NCBI RefSeq assembly: GCF_000377665.1
Contig: NZ_KB898647.1
Coordinates: 437,559 to 501,558, forward strand
Origin: Vreelandella zhanjiangensis DSM 21076
Lineage (GTDB): Bacteria > Pseudomonadota > Gammaproteobacteria > Pseudomonadales > Halomonadaceae
Reading direction: 5' to 3'
Length of the DNA: 64,000 nt
Position numbers and translations under genes: made by a program. This document shows, piece by piece, positions 60,138-64,000 of this stretch. The notes below the pieces were generated by a model, which did no database searches, had not been told where the DNA came from, and saw only the letters and a program-made list of their open reading frames with translations. Position 1 is the stretch's first letter; each line of letters opens with the position of its first letter.

Positions 60138-60161
60138 CGGCGCCTGATGGCGCCGTATTTT
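60138..60161 (+). terminator. Hairpin between phaP and phaC
   Basis: Stem CGGCGCC / GGCGCCG with loop TGAT, then TATTTTTA. Probably a partial terminator. Confidence 0.65.
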
Positions 60162-60211
60162 TATGTCGATGCCGTTAGGCGTGATGGCGCCTGCGAGTAG
60201 GGGGAGTCAGT

Positions 60212-62056
60212 ATGCAAAGGTGGACATCAGACAACATGGCGCCACAGGGCATGTCTCAAGAGGAGATTGAGGCATGGCATGCGCAGCTCAAAGAGATGGG
60301 CGGGCAGTATCAGGGCCTGATGCAGGATCTGCTCGCGCGGATAGCGCCTAGCGAAGCCGCCGATTCGATACAGGATGATATGCGCAAAAGCTTCGAAGCG
60401 GGCGCGCAGTCATTAATGAATAACCCGACCTTGCTCTGGCAAACTCAGACGCGCCTGCTGCAAGATCAGTGGCTGCTCTGGCAACAGAGTATGCGTGCTT
60501 TCTCGGGCGAGCAGGTAGCCCCGCTCATCACTCCTTCCAAAAGCGATCGACGCTTTAAAGATGAAGCCTGGACCAATGACCCTCACTACACGGCCATCAT
60601 GCAGCAGTATCTGCTGTTTTCTCAGATGGTGGAGGAGTTAATTGAGCGCCTTGAAGGCATAGATAGCACACAAAAGCGCAATCTTGAGTTCTATGCCCGC
60701 CAGTTAGTCAGCGCCATGTCACCGACCAATTTCGTTTCCACTAACCCGGAAGTGGTGCGGCGAACGCTGGAAACGCGCGGACAAAACCTGGTAGAAGGTC
60801 TGGCCCGGCTACGTGAAGACCTGGCCAACTCCGCCGAAGGCATTAACGTGTGCATGACTGAGCGCAACGCGTTTGATATCGGCGAAAATATTGCCGTTAC
60901 TCCCGGTGCGGTGGTTTATGAAAACGAGCTTATCCAGCTTATTCAGTACACTCCCACTACCGAGAAAACCTTTAAAACGCCCTTGCTTATCGTACCGCCA
61001 TGGATCAACAAGTATTACATTCTGGACCTGCGCCAAGATAACTCCATGGTCAAATGGATGGTCGATCAAGGCCATACGGTATTTTTGATCTCGTGGCGCA
61101 ACCCTGATTCTGAGCAGCGTGATATTACCTGGGCCGACTATATGCAGATGGGGCCGATCAGCGCTATCGATGCGATCGAGCAGGCCTGCGGAGAGAAGTC
61201 AGTTAACCTGGTAAGTTACTGTGTGGGAGGCACGCTGACCGCCTCGACGGTTGCTTACCTTACGAGTACACGCCAGGGGCGCAAAGTAAAATCGGTAACC
61301 TATATGGCCACCCTGCAGGACTTCCGTGACCCTGGCGACATTGGCGTCTTTCTTAACGAAGGCGTTTTAAAGGGGCTGGAGCAGAGCATGAAGCTCAAAG
61401 GCTATCTGGATGGCCGCTCCATGGCCTATACCTTTAACCTGCTGCGTGAAAATGATCTTTTCTGGTCGTTTTATATCAATAACTATTTGAAAGGTGAGAT
61501 GCCCGCCGCCTTTGATCTTCTGCACTGGAATACCGATGGCACCAATCTACCGGCAACGACCCATGCCTGGTATTTACGCCATATGTACCTTGAGAACCGT
61601 TTGGTACAGCCGGGTGGCATTGAGTTGGACGGCGTGAAAATCGACCTGCGTAAAGTCTCGATTCCGAGCTATTTTGTCTCCACCAAAGAAGATCATATCG
61701 CCAAGTGGAACAGCACGTATTACGGAGCGCTTTTGCCGAAGGGCCCCGTTACCTTTGTACTCGGTGGTTCAGGGCATATCGCGGGGATCGTCAACCCGCC
61801 CCAAAAGAACAAGTATGGCTACTGGAGTAACGACGCGTTGCCTGAATCCCACGAGGAGTGGCTGGAGCAAGCCACGTTCAACGAAGGTTCCTGGTGGCCA
61901 CACTGGCAGGCATGGATGACACAGAATGGCTATGCGGATAGCCACAAAATGGTGCCGGCACGCAAGCCCGGTGATGGCAAACTCAGCGTGATTGAGCCCG
62001 CGCCGGGGCGCTATGTAAAGGTCACCATTTCTCAGTTATCCGGTGAGCTTTCCTGA
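60212..62056 (+). CDS. phaC: Class I poly(3-hydroxyalkanoate) synthase
   Basis: Polymerises 3-hydroxyacyl-CoA into PHA on granules. The 614-residue length fits class I. An N-terminal helical domain is followed by the PhaC_N pattern and an alpha/beta core. The lipase-like box with catalytic cysteine is SYCVGGT (C337). Asp and His candidates lie in VSTKEDHIAKW and GGSGHIAGIVNPP. GGGGGAG precedes the ATG. phaA, phaB and phaZ are not adjacent. Confidence 0.96.
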   Translation: MQRWTSDNMAPQGMSQEEIEAWHAQLKEMGGQYQGLMQDLLARIAPSEAADSIQDDMRKSFEAGAQSLMNNPTLLWQTQTRLLQDQWLLWQQSMRAFSGEQVAPLITPSKSDRRFKDEAWTNDPHYTAIMQQYLLFSQMVEELIERLEGIDSTQKRNLEFYARQLVSAMSPTNFVSTNPEVVRRTLETRGQNLVEGLARLREDLANSAEGINVCMTERNAFDIGENIAVTPGAVVYENELIQLIQYTPTTEKTFKTPLLIVPPWINKYYILDLRQDNSMVKWMVDQGHTVFLISWRNPDSEQRDITWADYMQMGPISAIDAIEQACGEKSVNLVSYCVGGTLTASTVAYLTSTRQGRKVKSVTYMATLQDFRDPGDIGVFLNEGVLKGLEQSMKLKGYLDGRSMAYTFNLLRENDLFWSFYINNYLKGEMPAAFDLLHWNTDGTNLPATTHAWYLRHMYLENRLVQPGGIELDGVKIDLRKVSIPSYFVSTKEDHIAKWNSTYYGALLPKGPVTFVLGGSGHIAGIVNPPQKNKYGYWSNDALPESHEEWLEQATFNEGSWWPHWQAWMTQNGYADSHKMVPARKPGDGKLSVIEPAPGRYVKVTISQLSGELS

Positions 62057-62093
62057 TCCTGGATCAGCACCGTTAATGCATCTCTTGAACGTA

Positions 62094-62130
62094 CAAAGCC
62101 CTGAGTTGTTGTTCAGGGCTTTGCGGTTTT
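62094..62130 (+). terminator. Terminator of phaC
   Basis: Stem CAAAGCCCTGA / TCAGGGCTTTG with an eight-base loop, then CGGTTTT. The remaining 230 bp to the next gene hold no ORF of interest. Confidence 0.7.
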
Positions 62131-62357
62131 CAGGTGTTTATAAAAACGTAGTAGGAAAATTGAAGTGGCGGTACCCAAGAGCGGCATGGGGGGTGCCCCC
62201 GGCGGTTGACATAATGTCGCAGGTGGTTTGTGGAAACACGTAATAGAGCTATGGTAGGCCGACGATTAATAACGGGTGCGCGCCACGCTACAGGCTGGCT
62301 TTACGAGTGAGCTATGCGCGCGCCTGCATCATTACATTCCCCCTAACGAGAGTTGAT

Positions 62358-62825
62358 ATGGCGTACCTAATGCACAAAACGATGATCAAGCGAACCTGCC
62401 GCCAATTAGCATTCACTACGTGTGCGCTGTTATTAACCGCAGGCGTTGCCCAGGCGCAATCACTAGACGTTACCAACGCGCGGCTGAGTCTGTTACCCGG
62501 CAACACCCCGGGGGCTGGGTATTTTGAGTTGCATAATAGTGGCGATGAAAGTGTGACGTTAGTGGGCGCGGAAAGCCCGGCCTTTGAAAGTGTTGAAATG
62601 CATATAAGCTCCGAGCATAACGGCATGGCGCATATGCACGCCTTTGAATCACTGGATATCGGCCCTGATGAGCGTATCGAATTCGCGCCCAAGGGGCAGC
62701 ACTTAATGTTTATGCGCCGCGTAGCGCCTTTAAACGAAGGTGACGAGGTGGAAGTGGTGCTTACGTTTAGCGATGAGCAGCGCTTGCCCGTGACCTTTAA
62801 TGTTGTCTCCCCGACATCCCTGTAA
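62358..62825 (+). CDS. Periplasmic copper chaperone PCu(A)C family
   Basis: Delivers Cu(I) to cytochrome oxidase assembly in the periplasm. The 155-residue product has a signal peptide (MIKRTCRQLAFTTCALLLTA then GVAQA). Copper-ligand residues follow the PCuAC pattern: VEMHISSEHNGMAHM, then HLMFMRR. The ATG at 62358 is used; in-frame ATGs at 62370 and 62379 are also possible. It is 23 bp upstream of the SCO1-like gene, a known functional pairing. Confidence 0.92.
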   Translation: MAYLMHKTMIKRTCRQLAFTTCALLLTAGVAQAQSLDVTNARLSLLPGNTPGAGYFELHNSGDESVTLVGAESPAFESVEMHISSEHNGMAHMHAFESLDIGPDERIEFAPKGQHLMFMRRVAPLNEGDEVEVVLTFSDEQRLPVTFNVVSPTSL

Positions 62826-62848
62826 AAGCAATGATAGGACGATTACGC

Positions 62849-63427
62849 ATGTATAAGGTGTTGCTTGCAACGCTAACTACTCTGCTGCTGGTAGGCTGCA
62901 GTGATCAAAGTTGGCGCACCACGGATGTCGCAGATATTATGCCACCGCTGGATTTTGCACTGGTGGATGAAAACGGTGACAGCGTGCAGGCCGAGGAGTA
63001 TCTGGGTAAACCGACGCTCGTCTATTTCGGCTATACCTACTGCCCCGATGTCTGCCCGATTACCCTTGCAAGGCTGGGCGATGCGATAAGAAAACTTGAT
63101 GATGAAACGCGCGATGAGATTCAGGTGCTGTTTATTTCGGTAGACCCTGCCCGCGATACACCTGAGGTATTAAAACGTTATACGGATGCTTTTGGACCTG
63201 AGTTTGTCGGTTTAAGCGGTGATAAAGCGGCTATCGATGCCGTCACCAACCGCTATCGGGTGGCTTACGAGTATGGCGAAGAGAATGAAAACGGCGATTA
63301 TCTGGTAACCCACTCCAGTGCCGTTTTTGCCTTTGACCGGGAAGGCCAGGCGCAGTTCTTGGTGCGCGACAGCCATCCAGTAAACGACGTTGAAGCCGAT
63401 ATCAAACGTCTGGTGGCCCAAGGTTAA
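62849..63427 (+). CDS. SCO1/SenC family lipoprotein, copper delivery
   Basis: Thioredoxin-fold copper metallochaperone for the CuA site of cytochrome c oxidase, 192 residues. A lipobox LVGC (C17) makes it a membrane-anchored lipoprotein. The copper-binding C-x3-C is YTYCPDVCPITL (C65, C69) and the histidine is in YLVTHSSAVFAFD. An ATG at 62831 would add six residues before the signal peptide. It follows the PCuAC gene closely, so the two are probably co-transcribed, ending in a strong terminator. Confidence 0.93.
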   Translation: MYKVLLATLTTLLLVGCSDQSWRTTDVADIMPPLDFALVDENGDSVQAEEYLGKPTLVYFGYTYCPDVCPITLARLGDAIRKLDDETRDEIQVLFISVDPARDTPEVLKRYTDAFGPEFVGLSGDKAAIDAVTNRYRVAYEYGEENENGDYLVTHSSAVFAFDREGQAQFLVRDSHPVNDVEADIKRLVAQG

Positions 63428-63455
63428 GGTTATTTAGAGGGCTACTGGCGATCAC

Positions 63456-63492
63456 AAAAGGGGGCGACTGAATATCAGTCGCCCCCTTTTTC
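63456..63492. terminator. Bidirectional terminator after the SCO1 gene
   Basis: AAAAGGGGGCGACTGA pairs with TCAGTCGCCCCCTTTT around a three-base loop, with A and T tracts on both sides. Confidence 0.92.
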
Positions 63493-63536
63493 ATACGAAC
63501 ATCTTTAATGGCTAATAGCAGGCTGAGTAAGCTGGT

Positions 63537-63875
63537 TTAGCAAACCGATGAAAGGCCACAGCGCGACTTGTACAATCGAGAGTTAATATCTAGCTCAACT
63601 TTGTCGCTGTCTTTATCGTAAAAGAAGGAAGCATAGCCGTTTTCGGAGGACGCGGTGCGGTATAAGCCACAGATGCCATAGCCGTACTGCACTTCTTGTA
63701 GCTGGGAAAGCTCGATCTCATTGGACGTATCAAGCTCTTTGGCCAGGGCATGTTGAATATCGCTGCCAACGTTGCTGTCAGACATGGCTTGACCACCAAA
63801 AATAGCGACCCCTAGAACGACGATCAGCGCCAGCGGAAGCACGACAAGCAGTAAAAAAGGCCGAGATTTAAGCAT
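63537..63875 (-). CDS. Small membrane-anchored or secreted protein of unknown function
   Basis: A 112-residue protein. A hydrophobic N-terminal segment (MLKSRPFLLLVVLPLALIVV) acts as signal peptide or anchor. The following domain has a VQYGYGICGLYRT stretch and four cysteines, two close to the C-terminus (SRCGLSSVC), which suggests periplasmic disulfides. No family is recognised. Convergent with the SCO1-like gene. About 100 bp of gene-free sequence follow to the window end. Confidence 0.65.
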   Translation of the reverse strand: MLKSRPFLLLVVLPLALIVVLGVAIFGGQAMSDSNVGSDIQHALAKELDTSNEIELSQLQEVQYGYGICGLYRTASSENGYASFFYDKDSDKVELDINSRLYKSRCGLSSVC

Positions 63876-64000
63876 GGCGTTATCCTCTGTCAGCCCGAAT
63901 AAATACGTTAAAAGAGCCGTATTGTAGCGCTACTCGATGTCGCCGCCTACTCACTGCGACAACGTGTCAAGCGAAGGCCGGGAAGTAGCATAAGCGCTGC

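Noticed and set aside
1-64000. CRISPR array or prophage
   Set aside because: No regularly spaced identical repeats with unique spacers. The tandem arrays have no spacers. No phage structural, integrase or lysis genes.

Overview
The window looks like chromosome of a moderately halophilic gammaproteobacterium of the Halomonas type (Halomonadaceae). This is an inference from gene content: class I PHA synthase with phasin, a BCCT osmolyte carrier, NSS, DASS and CitMHS carriers, a CLCA_X protein, and LolA, RarA, RMF, RlmKL, PdxB, HtpX and QueF of gammaproteobacterial type. No rRNA, prophage, IS element, plasmid function or CRISPR array was seen.

Layout. 1-5200: lolA, convergent rarA, a degenerate hemerythrin-like protein, murI and trmA. 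5343-11700: a large NAD-glutamate dehydrogenase, pyrD and rmf. 12037-20232: rlmKL, a glutaredoxin-like protein, a WGR-type small protein, pdxB, htpX, alaA, an RbgA/YlqF GTPase and msrB. 20480-21240: a strong promoter driving three tRNA-Glu/tRNA-Gly pairs, with two interrupted copies of the tRNA-Gly 3' end. 21419-27286: a Cache chemoreceptor, a YadG/YadH-type ABC exporter, queF, a nitroreductase, a thioesterase and tRNA-Ser(GGA).

27290-31800 is the accessory region. It is AT-rich and lies beside tRNA-Ser. It holds a HEPN-domain protein of unknown function, a 133-bp imperfect inverted repeat resembling an integron attC site, a membrane protein, a decayed MFS transporter carrying a pentanucleotide microsatellite, and a secreted alpha/beta hydrolase. 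31816-43447 returns to metabolic and transport genes: BCCT, ArsR with an old-yellow-enzyme, metallothionein, LysR with an isochorismatase-like hydrolase, ABM, pirin, CitMHS, CLCA_X and a membrane alpha/beta hydrolase. 43450-46550 holds two apparent CsrB/RsmZ-type small RNAs, each with many GGA motifs and AGGA-loop hairpins, flanking a DASS carrier. 46552-63875: an M42 peptidase, MFS and NSS transporters, an LBF_2804-like protein, the SOS operon umuDC, an alpha/beta hydrolase, an RssA-like patatin, an Smr protein, prmB-aroC, the PHA genes, and a copper-delivery pair (PCuAC and SCO1).

The most unusual pattern is not a gene. At least a dozen intergenic leaders, mostly within about 120 bp upstream of a start codon, carry short imperfect tandem repeats of 12-19 bp. 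Each locus has its own unit sequence, although several units share an ACCGTT core followed by an A/T run. The same kind of expansion appears inside coding sequence at gene ends: the M42 C-terminus, the ABM N-terminus and a short leader ORF before murI.
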